Virus record (IMG/VR): IMGVR_UViG_3300042387_000438
Span: 1 to 64,000 of that record
Direction: 5' to 3' (one strand)
Length of the DNA: 64,000 bases
DNA from: a virus
Under the pieces are notes generated by a model, which was not told the origin of the DNA, searched no databases, and was given only the letters and a program-made list of their open reading frames with translations. A program made the position numbers and the translations under genes. Positions 33,298 through 43,824 of this stretch are shown here, one piece after another (position 1 is the first letter of the stretch; the number at the start of each line of letters is the position of its first letter).

Positions 33298-36200
33298 TAT
33301 TTATTTCTTTTTAATTCTTCAATTTCCGCTTTCAATTCTTTTATTGCCTCAACTAATACAGGTACTAATTTGGAGTAATCAATTGTTAAATAGTTTTCTC
33401 CAGATTTAGATTCGGGTGGTGTATCGGTTTTAGTTTCATTTGGTAAATATACCTTCATATCAAATGGTGCTAGTGATACAATATTAGGAAATACATTTTG
33501 TACTTCTTGCGCAGATAAACCCAATTGAGTTTTATCATCGGTATATCCAAATGAATTTGCTAACTCATTATTTGTATAGTAAAATCCGTTTAATTGTGAT
33601 ATCTTATCAATTGCGTTAGTAATATTACCCAATTTTGTTTTTAATCTTTCATCAGAGTAATAAGCAGTAATATTTCCAGTTGCGGTAATTGCACCATTTA
33701 CAGTTAATCCAGTTGCACCAAATGAACTTAATATGGTACCCGATGGAGTACCACCACCATCAGTAAATGCAATGAATGATGTATATGTACCCACAATACC
33801 AGCAACTGCTCCCAAATCGAATCGTGAATATCCTGCTAATGTCATAGCATTGGTATCAATTGCAATTGTATAATTTCCTCGAGCAGTACCAAAATAGGCC
33901 GATGAAGCTAACACATCACTCACATCAATAACATCTGCATTTACAGCGCCTGTTGATGATATTCTGAAATTTTTTGATGAAATCCATCCCTCTGATGATA
34001 TTGTTACACTACCTGCCGCTGCGGTATAAGCACCATTAGTACCCTTTGTTCCACTAAAAATTGAATTGGAATCTATAGTCCATCCACCAATACTTCCACC
34101 GGTTGAAGTTATATTACCACTTACACTTAAATTACCACCAGTAAATGTTAATTTATCACCTAACGAAAATCTATTATTACTATCTACATAAAATGAAGTA
34201 TTTGAATCACCATAAATACCATATGCACCACTACCAATCCATATTCTACGATAATTATCAGCTGCTCCATCGGCTATATTTCTAGCATCTAAATAAATTG
34301 ATGCAGCTGTATCATCGCCAACCCTAAATAATTTTTGTATATATCCAGCAGTTCCAGCAATTACCGGTGCAGATATAAAATTGTTTGTAATGAATGTAGT
34401 TGTACCAATATTGTAAGTACCGGCGGCCAATGCGTTTACAGTTGTCAATGCCGATGATAACGCAGTTGCTGCCGATTGAGATGCATATGTTTGTGTTGCC
34501 GCATCACCTCCAGTTACCGTTATCGCACCACTAATATCCAAAGTACTGCCATTCCATCTTAAATAATTACCACCACTTCCTCTTAATGAAAAACGTGGTT
34601 CGTATGTTGCACCATTGTACATACCAGCAAATATACCAATCTTATCATATCCAATTATAGTAGGGTGTGTAGATGGGTCATATTGAATTCCGTTTCCACC
34701 AACAGTTCCGTTTTGTCCAATTGCCATATAAGGGTCATCTCTACCCCCAGCTAATACAATGTTTGCAAAAGGACTACCAGCATTGTTACCAATATTAATT
34801 GTATTTTTAACAAATGATTCATCGAATATTGCAATCTTAGCTGCCACAAAGAATTCTTGGTCACCTAAGTATTGCCACCATGCACTATCAACAGGTGATG
34901 GTGAGTAAACAGGTTCATGATATCCAGTTGCGGTACCTGGTCCACTACCACTAATTGCCGCATAATATCTAGTGTTACCACCAGAGTTACCAGGGTCAGG
35001 CCAAATTACCGCATCTCTACGATAGTTTGTTGTTTCAACCGAACCTATGTAATTAGTAGTTTGATTCCACACACCTCTCATTACAATACCAGGTCCAGTG
35101 TCTCCTTCGTATTGAATTGCAATTGATTGTGTTTTAAAAGTTATTTGTTTTCCGTTTTCAAAATTAATTCTATAAACAATCTGTCCCGTTGGATTTCCAA
35201 TCGGATTTACCCATCCTGCTAAATTACTAATAGTTGCGTTAGTACTACCATTCAATACACTACCACTAACTTTACTATCACCCAAAACTATATGATTTGA
35301 TTTAGAATGAATAGTTACCTGATACTCACCTAATGAACCTATATTATTTCCAAATGGGTCTTGTGATTGTGCACTAAAACCAGATGGTCTATGTGTTAGA
35401 GCTTCTCCACCTTTTGTTGCCGTTATTACTGCAGATGTATTAGCTATTTCCAACTCACCAGAAACTTTATAAACAATAGAAGTGTTTTCGGGATTTACAA
35501 CTGCGTTATATGCTTTAGTACCATCCCCAACACCAGCAATTGTTACAGAGGCTTGTGCTCTAATTGGTGCCGATGCTGAATTACTACCATCTCTTAATGT
35601 TACTTTCCAAGTTGCAACTTCACCAACAGCAACTGCATCTTCAGGAGCTACATTTCTAGTTGCCGTAGTTTGTATTGGTGTTTGAGCTACATCATCTTTA
35701 AAAAATTGATAAAATCTAGAACCAGTTGTATTAAATGCAGTTGCAACTAATGTAATACCATCTGTTGGATTAACTACTTGCCCATCCGAATCATAAGTTA
35801 TAGTATATGCAGTTGATGTTAAATTAATAGTTCTAGCAGCAGTTGCAGCCACATTCTTCGTTATAGTTTGAGTTCTATTAAATACTGATGATGTAAATCT
35901 ATGACCAGGTCCCAATGAATATGGAAATGCAATTATATTATAATTTACACTTGCCGATACATGTGGATAATTAAATAAACTAAATGATGCAGTTGCCGAA
36001 TTAGTACCATTTCCCTGCAAAGTACTTATTGTAATATTTTGAGTAGGTGTACTACCAAATTTAAAAGTACCAGGTGTTTCTGCTGAATTACTATTAAATG
36101 TTAAAAATTTACTACCTTCTCTTAATTGAATTGTAGTTTGTGCGGGAGCTAAAGTTGATACAAAACCATTCTCATCGGCATTTAATGTAATATTAGTTGG

Positions 36201-39200
36201 AGTTATTATTACATCAATTGGTGGAGGTCCATCAACTGCTTTGGTATAGTTTTGAACAATACTTTGTGTGTAGATTGATGATGTATAGTACGGATGTATA
36301 ATCAATGGATATGTTATACTACCACTTAAATCAGTAAGATTTGAAGATTGAGATACAATTAATGATGCAGTATATGGTATCCCAAATGATGATGTAAAGT
36401 GTACATTACCAGGTGTGATATTTTGTGAACTTATTGAGGATGATGCAATGTGGAATGTACCAGCTGCTCTACTTCCAGTAAATATCAAATATCTACTACC
36501 TTGTTTTAATTTAATATCAGTTATAGATGGTTTGTAATCTAAAACAGTACCTTCTGCATTTGAGTTTAAGGTTACATTGGTAGGTACTACTTCAAATACA
36601 ATACTCTCATCACCCGGCTTTCCTTCAGGTACAATTGTAAATGTCTTATCCAAACTTATAGATGATGATGTATAATCTTCGGTATAAGTTAATGTTACGG
36701 TTAATGTTTTACTTTGTGATAATGGTGAGTATATATGATTAGAAACTGCTCTTGATGGTATTTCTCTTTTCTTTTCATCAATTGCTACTACTGAAATATT
36801 TGGATGAAATTTACCAGTTACATAATACATCCAATATTCCGGCTCAAAATCTATGTTTAAAGACATTGATGGGAACACCTCAAATGATGCGGTAAATGGT
36901 TCTACGTTAGTTCCTCTTTTATAAAATGAACCCGTAACACTTGCCGATACAGGTGTAAATATTGTTTGAGTTCTTGGATTGATAGTAAACGTATCCGTAT
37001 TATATACCATAAATCCAGAATCCAAACCATCTTGCAAATCCTCTAAATTTATAGATGTCAATACAGATGCGGATGCTATAAAAGCAGGTTGTTGTGTTAT
37101 TGAACCAGACGATAATATATAAACTACTCTTACTTTATTTATAGAATCTCTATTGAATATTGCATTGTAGTTTATTTGTTTACTACCCAATTCCCCAACA
37201 GATAATCCTTTAATATAATTTTGATTGACTGCTTTTTGTAAATTGATAAACCTTTCAGGTTCGTTCAATGGGTCTAACGATGCTGACAATACGTGAAGTT
37301 GATAAGTAGGCCAGCCTTTTGGTTTTCCAATTGTATCATTTAAAATAATCTCATTTATACCATCAATTCTAACCGCTTGAATTTCCAAAGAAGCAGTACT
37401 ACTATTTCTGATTTGAGTTCCTCTATAAGGTCTAATAATATAGTTTACACCACCAAATCCATCTAATACTTTTGTTATAATAATAGTATCAGTAAATCCT
37501 TCCACTTCACCGGTTATTTCTAAATATTGTACATTTTTATCACTTCTACTACCAGTAAAATTTCCAACAGTTAATACTACATTATCAGGATTTGTTTGAT
37601 TTAAAACACCAGGATACTGCCCACCTGCATATTGTAAAGCCGTATGAGTACTTCCATCATAATCAAATGATTGAGATGTGTATCGTACAGAACCAGTTAA
37701 TAAAGTTTTTACAACTTGAATGTTTATAGAAGTTGGGGGAACTGGATTTGAACCAGAATCAAATTGAAAATATAAAGATGATGGTAGTAATTGTAAACCT
37801 TTTCTAATTGTTTGTAAATTACCTCCGTTAAATGTTTTTGTTTCTTCTACATTTACAGGTATATAGTTGTTATTAATATCATAGAATTCAAAACGATATA
37901 TAAATGTTTCCTCCGGTAATGTTCTTGGAACTGATTGTATAAATGTTATTTCATCGGGTGAAAATGAACTTTCTTGAGATGCTTTTAAACTAACATCAGA
38001 CACATACCAATCGTTTCCACTAACTTCAAAATACAAACTAGCAGTTGCCATTTGTTGGGCAATTATATTTTTAGTTACAGTTGATTTTTGTAAAACTGCC
38101 GTTTGTGCTGGTACAGCTATTATTTGTTGTTCTACTTGTACTTTACCGTTTGTACCATCTCTAGAACCACTTAAAAATGCTTTAATATAACCATTACCAG
38201 TTGATGTTTCACTTCTAACTTTAAAATCCAAAGTATATTCAACATCTTCGGTAATTGATATTGATTTTGATGTATGGAATTTGTAAACCGAAGAATTACT
38301 ATTTAATTTAACCGAATTATATAAATAACTTTGATTAAATGTTGCTGTTAAATTATTAGAAGATGTTACCCAATAATCTTTAATAATATCCGATGTAAAT
38401 ATTCCGTAGTTTTCTTGATTTTTAGTTGGTATATCCAAATCCAAAAGTAATTCATTTGCTTCCAATTGAATTTCTTGAATAAATTGAAAGTCGGATAAGT
38501 CTGATTGCGATTTTCTAAATACTTTAACTCTAGCAACATCTCCTACAAATGATGTTAAATCAGTAAGACTTATTTTTGCAAATGAACCAGTTAATGCAGT
38601 TGCTAAATCATTAACACCTTCTAAATAATTAAAAGTTGTAGTATATGGTGCACTTACAAATGGCTGAACCAATCCATTGGAATCTGTGTATGGATTTGTT
38701 ACAACTAATTGAGTTTTATTTATTATATCATCTGCAGTTGTTGTATATCCCAATGATGGTACACTTATAGTATTTCCAACAACCGAACTACTCCAAGCAT
38801 TATATACACCATTATCGGTTATAGTTAATAAATAGGATGTTGGTAAACTATATTCGGATAATGGTTGATTTTCTAATGGTGCTAATGGAATACCACTAAC
38901 AGTACCATTATTTGTTTTTTGAGCAACTACATTTGAATATAATGGTTTTATTAATTCTGTAATTGATACTTGAGGTCTTTTATAAAATCTAACTCTATCT
39001 TCGTTTGCTATTAAACGATTTACTTTAAATTCTTTTTGCCATTTTACATTATAAATACCTTTCCATTCTTCTGGTATTGGTTGTACATTTCCTTCACTAT
39101 CTATATAAGTTTTTAATTCTCCTAATATAGTTATGTTGGCAATACCAATTGGAGTATCCTCATAAATGTAAACAGCTACTAATTTAGATAGTCCTTCATA

Positions 39201-39467
39201 ATATTCAGGTATACCATCACCTGGTTCATAATAAATTGGATTACCATTTACATCTATTATTTCTATTTTTATTTCAGTAGATTCTAATAAATGTTCAGAA
39301 CCTTCAATAAGAAATCCGTTTTTACCACCTGTAAATGTATCTTTAAATTCAGATATTCTAAAATATATTGATGATGGTAACTGGTCTGTGACAAAAGTAC
39401 CATATTCAGTTAATTGTGGCTGTAAATTTGTTGTTTGGTTACTAGCGTATTTTTTAATTCTTGCCAT
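33297..39467 (-). CDS. 2056-residue tail fibre with C-terminal S74 intramolecular chaperone
   Basis: The N-terminal half is a string of beta-sandwich-like units rich in SGS/TGS turns; two similar units (FEVVPTNVTLNSNAEG... and VIITPTNITLNADENG..., each with LKQGSRYLIF or LREGSKFLTF) recur near residues 960-1180. The distal part has AGTAGYIQKLFRVGDD and GGSIGGWTIDSNSIFSGT repeats typical of long phage fibres. From 1936, YYSDERLKTKLGNI... is a peptidase S74 domain: Ser1938-Asp1939 is the self-cleavage site, after which the 119-residue chaperone ending in a coiled coil is released. It is the largest gene here and presumably the long fibre. Two tandem late-type boxes precede it. Confidence 0.9.
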   Translation of the reverse strand: MARIKKYASNQTTNLQPQLTEYGTFVTDQLPSSIYFRISEFKDTFTGGKNGFLIEGSEHLLESTEIKIEIIDVNGNPIYYEPGDGIPEYYEGLSKLVAVYIYEDTPIGIANITILGELKTYIDSEGNVQPIPEEWKGIYNVKWQKEFKVNRLIANEDRVRFYKRPQVSITELIKPLYSNVVAQKTNNGTVSGIPLAPLENQPLSEYSLPTSYLLTITDNGVYNAWSSSVVGNTISVPSLGYTTTADDIINKTQLVVTNPYTDSNGLVQPFVSAPYTTTFNYLEGVNDLATALTGSFAKISLTDLTSFVGDVARVKVFRKSQSDLSDFQFIQEIQLEANELLLDLDIPTKNQENYGIFTSDIIKDYWVTSSNNLTATFNQSYLYNSVKLNSNSSVYKFHTSKSISITEDVEYTLDFKVRSETSTGNGYIKAFLSGSRDGTNGKVQVEQQIIAVPAQTAVLQKSTVTKNIIAQQMATASLYFEVSGNDWYVSDVSLKASQESSFSPDEITFIQSVPRTLPEETFIYRFEFYDINNNYIPVNVEETKTFNGGNLQTIRKGLQLLPSSLYFQFDSGSNPVPPTSINIQVVKTLLTGSVRYTSQSFDYDGSTHTALQYAGGQYPGVLNQTNPDNVVLTVGNFTGSRSDKNVQYLEITGEVEGFTDTIIITKVLDGFGGVNYIIRPYRGTQIRNSSTASLEIQAVRIDGINEIILNDTIGKPKGWPTYQLHVLSASLDPLNEPERFINLQKAVNQNYIKGLSVGELGSKQINYNAIFNRDSINKVRVVYILSSGSITQQPAFIASASVLTSINLEDLQDGLDSGFMVYNTDTFTINPRTQTIFTPVSASVTGSFYKRGTNVEPFTASFEVFPSMSLNIDFEPEYWMYYVTGKFHPNISVVAIDEKKREIPSRAVSNHIYSPLSQSKTLTVTLTYTEDYTSSSISLDKTFTIVPEGKPGDESIVFEVVPTNVTLNSNAEGTVLDYKPSITDIKLKQGSRYLIFTGSRAAGTFHIASSSISSQNITPGNVHFTSSFGIPYTASLIVSQSSNLTDLSGSITYPLIIHPYYTSSIYTQSIVQNYTKAVDGPPPIDVIITPTNITLNADENGFVSTLAPAQTTIQLREGSKFLTFNSNSAETPGTFKFGSTPTQNITISTLQGNGTNSATASFSLFNYPHVSASVNYNIIAFPYSLGPGHRFTSSVFNRTQTITKNVAATAARTINLTSTAYTITYDSDGQVVNPTDGITLVATAFNTTGSRFYQFFKDDVAQTPIQTTATRNVAPEDAVAVGEVATWKVTLRDGSNSASAPIRAQASVTIAGVGDGTKAYNAVVNPENTSIVYKVSGELEIANTSAVITATKGGEALTHRPSGFSAQSQDPFGNNIGSLGEYQVTIHSKSNHIVLGDSKVSGSVLNGSTNATISNLAGWVNPIGNPTGQIVYRINFENGKQITFKTQSIAIQYEGDTGPGIVMRGVWNQTTNYIGSVETTNYRRDAVIWPDPGNSGGNTRYYAAISGSGPGTATGYHEPVYSPSPVDSAWWQYLGDQEFFVAAKIAIFDESFVKNTINIGNNAGSPFANIVLAGGRDDPYMAIGQNGTVGGNGIQYDPSTHPTIIGYDKIGIFAGMYNGATYEPRFSLRGSGGNYLRWNGSTLDISGAITVTGGDAATQTYASQSAATALSSALTTVNALAAGTYNIGTTTFITNNFISAPVIAGTAGYIQKLFRVGDDTAASIYLDARNIADGAADNYRRIWIGSGAYGIYGDSNTSFYVDSNNRFSLGDKLTFTGGNLSVSGNITSTGGSIGGWTIDSNSIFSGTKGTNGAYTAAAGSVTISSEGWISSKNFRISSTGAVNADVIDVSDVLASSAYFGTARGNYTIAIDTNAMTLAGYSRFDLGAVAGIVGTYTSFIAFTDGGGTPSGTILSSFGATGLTVNGAITATGNITAYYSDERLKTKLGNITNAIDKISQLNGFYYTNNELANSFGYTDDKTQLGLSAQEVQNVFPNIVSLAPFDMKVYLPNETKTDTPPESKSGENYLTIDYSKLVPVLVEAIKELKAEIEELKRNK

Positions 39468-39490
39468 TGAAATTTCTATTAGTTCTCAAT

Positions 39491-39498
39491 ATAAATAT
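39491..39498 (-). promoter_or_regulatory. Late-type promoter box of the large fibre gene
   Basis: ATATTTAT on the minus strand, 23 bases before the ATG; a second copy lies 12 bases upstream. Confidence 0.6.
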
Positions 39499-39502
39499 TA
39501 CG

Positions 39503-39514
39503 ATAAATATTTAT
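39503..39514. promoter_or_regulatory. Palindromic box, possible two-way promoter/operator
   Basis: Perfect 12-base palindrome ATAAATATTTAT. It holds the late core ATATTTAT on both strands, facing the large fibre gene on the minus strand and the RHH-like gene on the plus strand (55 bases before its ATG). A dimeric ribbon-helix-helix protein would be expected to bind such a site. Confidence 0.4.
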
Positions 39515-39569
39515 GTTAATACTTATCTAAAGAAATATAAATAAAATTAAAGAAAGTTAAATAATCGTT

Positions 39570-39737
39570 ATGAAAAAATATGCAATGATACAAATTGATG
39601 CAGAAGTACATCTTATGTTAAAAGAATTTTGTAAAGATAAAGGTTATAAATTAAATGGTTTAGTTGAAGCTTTGATAAAAGAAAAAGTATTACCAAAACC
39701 TCAACCAAAAAATATATTACCTTCTGTTAAAAATTAA
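39570..39737 (+). CDS. Ribbon-helix-helix-like small protein (only plus-strand gene)
   Basis: 55 residues, below usual size cut-offs: MKKYAMIQIDAEVHLMLKE... A beta strand (YAMIQID) and two helices (EVHLMLKEFCKDKG and LNGLVEALIKEKV) give the strand-helix-helix layout of Arc/MetJ-type DNA-binding proteins. The tail (LPKPQPKNILPSVKN) is extended. It runs against all other genes; its end overlaps the end of the Mre11-Rad50 gene by 11 bases, and it starts 102 bases from the start of the large fibre gene, facing away. Sensible codon use and the fold pattern make it a likely real gene. Transcriptional regulator by inference. Confidence 0.7.
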   Translation: MKKYAMIQIDAEVHLMLKEFCKDKGYKLNGLVEALIKEKVLPKPQPKNILPSVKN

Positions 39738-42700
39738 TCTTACTAAACCCATTATCTTTTTTGATTTCAATTAAACCATCTACAATATCTCTCATTTGTT
39801 CTAAATGCGAAATCATCCAAATGAAATCAAATTGAGTTTTGAGATATTGCATCATCATAAATAGGGATGACAGGTTATCACTATCTAACGTACCAAATCC
39901 CTCATCGATTACTAAGAAGTTTGGACGAGGTAAGTTACATATGTTAATAAGTGCAACTCTAATTGCCAATCCACTAACAAACTTCTCCATACCACTACAC
40001 ATTTCCAATGCCCATTCCTGGTCATCGTAAACTATCTTAGCGTTGATGTTCTTACCATCCGTATCCATTACGATTCCAAAATCAACAACCTGTCCTAATA
40101 TGTTGTTAATTTCCTCTTCGATTACAGGCAGAGCCTTAGTAATCAATTCGTATGGAATTCCATCTCTCTTAACCGCATCTAAATAAAATGTGTACAATTG
40201 ATTCTTTGTTTCCAAATCCTTAACCTCCCCCATCTTAGCTTTCATATCTTTGATAAATGTGTTAATAGAACCGGTATCGGATGATAACTTTAAAAGTTTC
40301 TTTTTAGCACTTTCTATCTTACCCTCAATTTCTTTTTTAGATGTTGTTAGTTCTGATATTTTAGTTTGTATCTCTTTGTTTTTAGAAATGGTTTCCAAAT
40401 TATCATTGTAACGTTGGATATCCCCCTCAACTCCTTCCAATTGATGTTGGAATAGTTGTAGTTGAGTTTCCATCTGCTCTAACTCCAATTTGGTACTATC
40501 GCATAATGTGTTACCTTTCTTTTGTTTTTCGGTTAAAGAAATCCACAAATCATATTGAGATTTAACATCCTTTAATGATTGTAGATTTTGAGTAATTGTT
40601 TTTGAACCTCTTTCCAATTCTTCCAATACAATCAACTGCTCCCCAACTATCTTTTCAGTTTCCTTTGCATCCTTTACGAATACGTTGTTCATACAAAAGT
40701 TACAATTAGGGTCATACTCATGCTTTTCTAAATGAGATAACTTTTCTTTGTTGGCATCCAATGATATGTGTAACTTATCAATAGAGTGTAGTGATGATGT
40801 GTATGTGGATTGTAGAGTTGTAAATTTTGTGTACATATAATCAATTGCAGTATCATCATACAATTTACTTTCTTCAATACCCTCTCCAATTTGTTTTAAT
40901 GCAGATTCATACTCTTCCAACTTAGATGCCTTATCTGTCATCTTTTCAATCTGCTTCTCAATGTTTTGGTCTAAATTTGATTTTTTGGTATTCAAACTAT
41001 CAATGTTTAAATTACCATCCATTGGAGTCAATTGTTGTGATAACTGGATAATTTCTTTTTCCAACTCACTCTTTTCAGTTTCCAACTCTTTAGATTCAGT
41101 ATCCAATGTATCAAACTCTTCTTTCTTTTCTTTGAGTTCACTTTGTTTTTCTGCTAATTCGGAAGTAAAATCGGTCCTCTTAAAATTTCTAATAAGTGTT
41201 GTTACCTCTTTAATATCTTCACTAGCCGTTTCATATAATTTATCAAAGATAGTTAATCCCATAAATTGAGAAAGTAATTCCTTTCTTTCACTTTGAGATT
41301 TATCAATGAATAGGGCGTTGTTTCCTTGCAATGATAAGGCAGTTAGTACAAAATCTTCATACCTACCAACATATTGTTCAATGATGTTATTGGTATCTCT
41401 ACGTTCCGTTCCATTTAGAATTTCCGTACCATCACCATTCTCTTTCCAAAATTGTACATCTACCTTAACACTCTTACCTTTACTCACTGTCTTTGCTTCC
41501 CTTTGAATAAAGTACCTTACCCCATCAATCTCAATCTCCAACTTACAACTAAAGGTATCCTTACGATTGTTTAGAATGTTTCCTGCTTTGAATGCTCTAC
41601 TACACTTATCAAAAAGGCAGAATGATATTGCATCAAATAGTGAGGATTTACCAGCTGCGTTTGGTGCAAACAATCCCATCAATCCACCTACCTTATCAAA
41701 GTTAATTACATTATCCTCCCCATACGAAAACATATTACTGAATTCAAATCTTACAGGTTTCCAATGAATGTTTCTATGAATATCTTCCGTTACGATTCTA
41801 CTATTTACATCTCTATTTATCGTTTCTAAGCCCTTCAAATCCTCTTCGGTAGTATATGGCATCATTCGTTTAACATACTCCGATATGAGAGAGTTCTGGT
41901 GGTTAATATCCGATATATCTTCGAAGTCCAACTTACTACTTCTATTACCCGTCTTACTCTTTGAGAATGAGTCTGTCCGAATGATTGTGAAGTCATCTAC
42001 GTTGTACTTCATCTTAATTTCCGTTACCACTCTTTTAGTATCCGCAGTATCGGTGTTGGATAACTTAACTCTCAATCGAGGTTTTAATGGCATATCCGTT
42101 ACATCCGGCACAATACCATTATCCACATTCATAGTGTAGTATCCGTATTCGTTTTGGATATCAACCTCTTCATAGTTTAGAGTATCCATATCCCAAACTA
42201 CAAATCCGTGCTTATCTAAACTCTCTCCAAAGTTTTGTTGTACCAATGAACCAGCATATACAATCTTACATCCAGCTTCCGATATGATTTCTTGTCTCTT
42301 ATGAATATCACCTAATAGAGCCAAATCAAACCCATCAAATATCTCCGGCTTAAAGTGTCTACTACTTACCACATATCCTACATCGGTTGTGGATGTATCT
42401 AATGGTCCGTGAAATAGTGCAATCTTTTTGTTACCAAATAGTTTATCTGCTGTAATCCAATTATCTCTTTTATCAAAAATAGAGAATACTGAAAAATCAA
42501 TTCCTCCAATTGAATATACTTGCGTATCTCTAAGGTAATGAAAGTTTGGTAGATTCAATGCATCTACGATTGGAGTCAGAACATCCAATCTATCGGAGTT
42601 GTTCATATTACAATCGTGATTTCCCGCAATAAGGATAGTTTCACAATGCTTAGAACACTCCGTAAATAACCAACTAATTTCTTTTAATAATTCAGGACTC

Positions 42701-42870
42701 ATTTCCAATTTAGCATGGGCAATATCTCCAGCTAAATAAATGAGTGAATCTTCAGTTCCCCTCTTACGAATCTCCTCAAACATTTTTTCAAATACTTGTC
42801 TATATTCGTTGTGTCTTTTTACATTACGGATATGAACATCTGCAATGTGATATATTCTTTTTATACTCAT
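39727..42870 (-). CDS. Mre11-Rad50 (T4 gp47-gp46) single-chain fusion
   Basis: 1047 residues. Nuclease part: DVH (11-13), GD (48-49), GNHD (83-86), FHGPLD (153-158) and GDIH (187-190) are the metallophosphoesterase motifs of Mre11/SbcD/gp47. ATPase part: FAPNAAGKSS (401-410) Walker A, Q-loop near LSLQGNNALF, two coiled-coil arms joined by the zinc hook CNFC (723-726), signature CSGMEKFVSGLA (958 on) and LVIDEGFGTLD Walker B (986 on), as in Rad50/SbcC/gp46. In T4 and most bacteria these are two proteins; here one reading frame supplies both. Expected role: end resection for recombination-dependent replication. It is coupled to the primase gene by a 4-base overlap. Confidence 0.93.
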   Translation of the reverse strand: MSIKRIYHIADVHIRNVKRHNEYRQVFEKMFEEIRKRGTEDSLIYLAGDIAHAKLEMSPELLKEISWLFTECSKHCETILIAGNHDCNMNNSDRLDVLTPIVDALNLPNFHYLRDTQVYSIGGIDFSVFSIFDKRDNWITADKLFGNKKIALFHGPLDTSTTDVGYVVSSRHFKPEIFDGFDLALLGDIHKRQEIISEAGCKIVYAGSLVQQNFGESLDKHGFVVWDMDTLNYEEVDIQNEYGYYTMNVDNGIVPDVTDMPLKPRLRVKLSNTDTADTKRVVTEIKMKYNVDDFTIIRTDSFSKSKTGNRSSKLDFEDISDINHQNSLISEYVKRMMPYTTEEDLKGLETINRDVNSRIVTEDIHRNIHWKPVRFEFSNMFSYGEDNVINFDKVGGLMGLFAPNAAGKSSLFDAISFCLFDKCSRAFKAGNILNNRKDTFSCKLEIEIDGVRYFIQREAKTVSKGKSVKVDVQFWKENGDGTEILNGTERRDTNNIIEQYVGRYEDFVLTALSLQGNNALFIDKSQSERKELLSQFMGLTIFDKLYETASEDIKEVTTLIRNFKRTDFTSELAEKQSELKEKKEEFDTLDTESKELETEKSELEKEIIQLSQQLTPMDGNLNIDSLNTKKSNLDQNIEKQIEKMTDKASKLEEYESALKQIGEGIEESKLYDDTAIDYMYTKFTTLQSTYTSSLHSIDKLHISLDANKEKLSHLEKHEYDPNCNFCMNNVFVKDAKETEKIVGEQLIVLEELERGSKTITQNLQSLKDVKSQYDLWISLTEKQKKGNTLCDSTKLELEQMETQLQLFQHQLEGVEGDIQRYNDNLETISKNKEIQTKISELTTSKKEIEGKIESAKKKLLKLSSDTGSINTFIKDMKAKMGEVKDLETKNQLYTFYLDAVKRDGIPYELITKALPVIEEEINNILGQVVDFGIVMDTDGKNINAKIVYDDQEWALEMCSGMEKFVSGLAIRVALINICNLPRPNFLVIDEGFGTLDSDNLSSLFMMMQYLKTQFDFIWMISHLEQMRDIVDGLIEIKKDNGFSKINF

Positions 42871-43805
42871 ACGTTGTTTAATTTGGCAAGGACTAAATCA
42901 TCCCAACCAGTTTCAGTAGTAGTTTTAATAAGTTCGTTTACTCTTTCGTATCCCAACTCTCCGGCATCTTTGCCGTTAGGTATTATATTCTTAACTTTAA
43001 TTCCGTTTTTAATAAACCATTCTGAATGCTTTGTGGAATCTTCAATAGCATCCGAATCTAACATTATGGTGATTTCTTTTACACCTTTTTCAAAAATCTT
43101 ATTCTTCAATTTACTTAATAGGAATTTACCCAATAAAGGAATTACATTTCTCTTTACGGAAAATGCATCAAATGCTCCTTCAACTAATGTGATAGGTTCA
43201 TTCCAATTTATTTGATTCTCAAATACAATAACATCTCTATTGACAGGTGGGTTTTTGTATTTCATCTTTTCATCCTCATAAAAAGAACGAGCAATAAAAT
43301 AGTTTAACTCACCACTCTCATCATAGGATGGTATAATAACCCTACCCCCATATAATCCATCTTCACAATATCCAATGTTATATTTTACAATCTCCGAATC
43401 CTTTATACCTCTTTGTTTTAGGTAATGGATTGCTTTGGTGTAAATTGGATTAAATAGACCCGATGGTTTAAAATGTAATTGTTTGAACTCCTTTGGTAAT
43501 TGTAGTTTGATTACATACTCTTCCGTTGGTGAGTATGCTGGTTCATCTCCATAGATTTTATGTAATCTATCCAAATCCCTCCTATCAACATTTAGTTTAC
43601 GAAGAAGAGATGAGATGGAACGACCTTTGGAGTTACACACCCAACAATGCCATTGCTGTGTATCTAAATTGACTTGTAGTTTCTTTTTGTGATGATGGCA
43701 AAATGGACAATGGTGTTGTTGCTCATTTCCTTTAAGAGATGAACCAACACCAAGCGTTGTGTCTAAAATCGATATAACTACAATTTTATTTTTACCAGAT
43801 AGCAT
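42867..43805 (-). CDS. DNA primase (zinc finger plus Toprim)
   Basis: 312 residues. CPFC (33-36) and CWVC (54-57) form a CHC2-like zinc finger; the middle resembles the DnaG core (GYCEDGLYGGRVIIPSYDESGELNYFIARS); TLVEGAFDAFSVKR supplies the Toprim Glu and ITIMLDSDA (Asp250, Asp252) the metal-binding pair. It is shorter than DnaG and has no helicase-binding domain, comparable in size to T4 gp61. A matching helicase gene is not in this window. It has the best host-type promoter of the region, suggesting expression before the surrounding late genes. Confidence 0.88.
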   Translation of the reverse strand: MLSGKNKIVVISILDTTLGVGSSLKGNEQQHHCPFCHHHKKKLQVNLDTQQWHCWVCNSKGRSISSLLRKLNVDRRDLDRLHKIYGDEPAYSPTEEYVIKLQLPKEFKQLHFKPSGLFNPIYTKAIHYLKQRGIKDSEIVKYNIGYCEDGLYGGRVIIPSYDESGELNYFIARSFYEDEKMKYKNPPVNRDVIVFENQINWNEPITLVEGAFDAFSVKRNVIPLLGKFLLSKLKNKIFEKGVKEITIMLDSDAIEDSTKHSEWFIKNGIKVKNIIPNGKDAGELGYERVNELIKTTTETGWDDLVLAKLNNV

Positions 43806-43824
43806 AATTTGGATTATAATCTTA

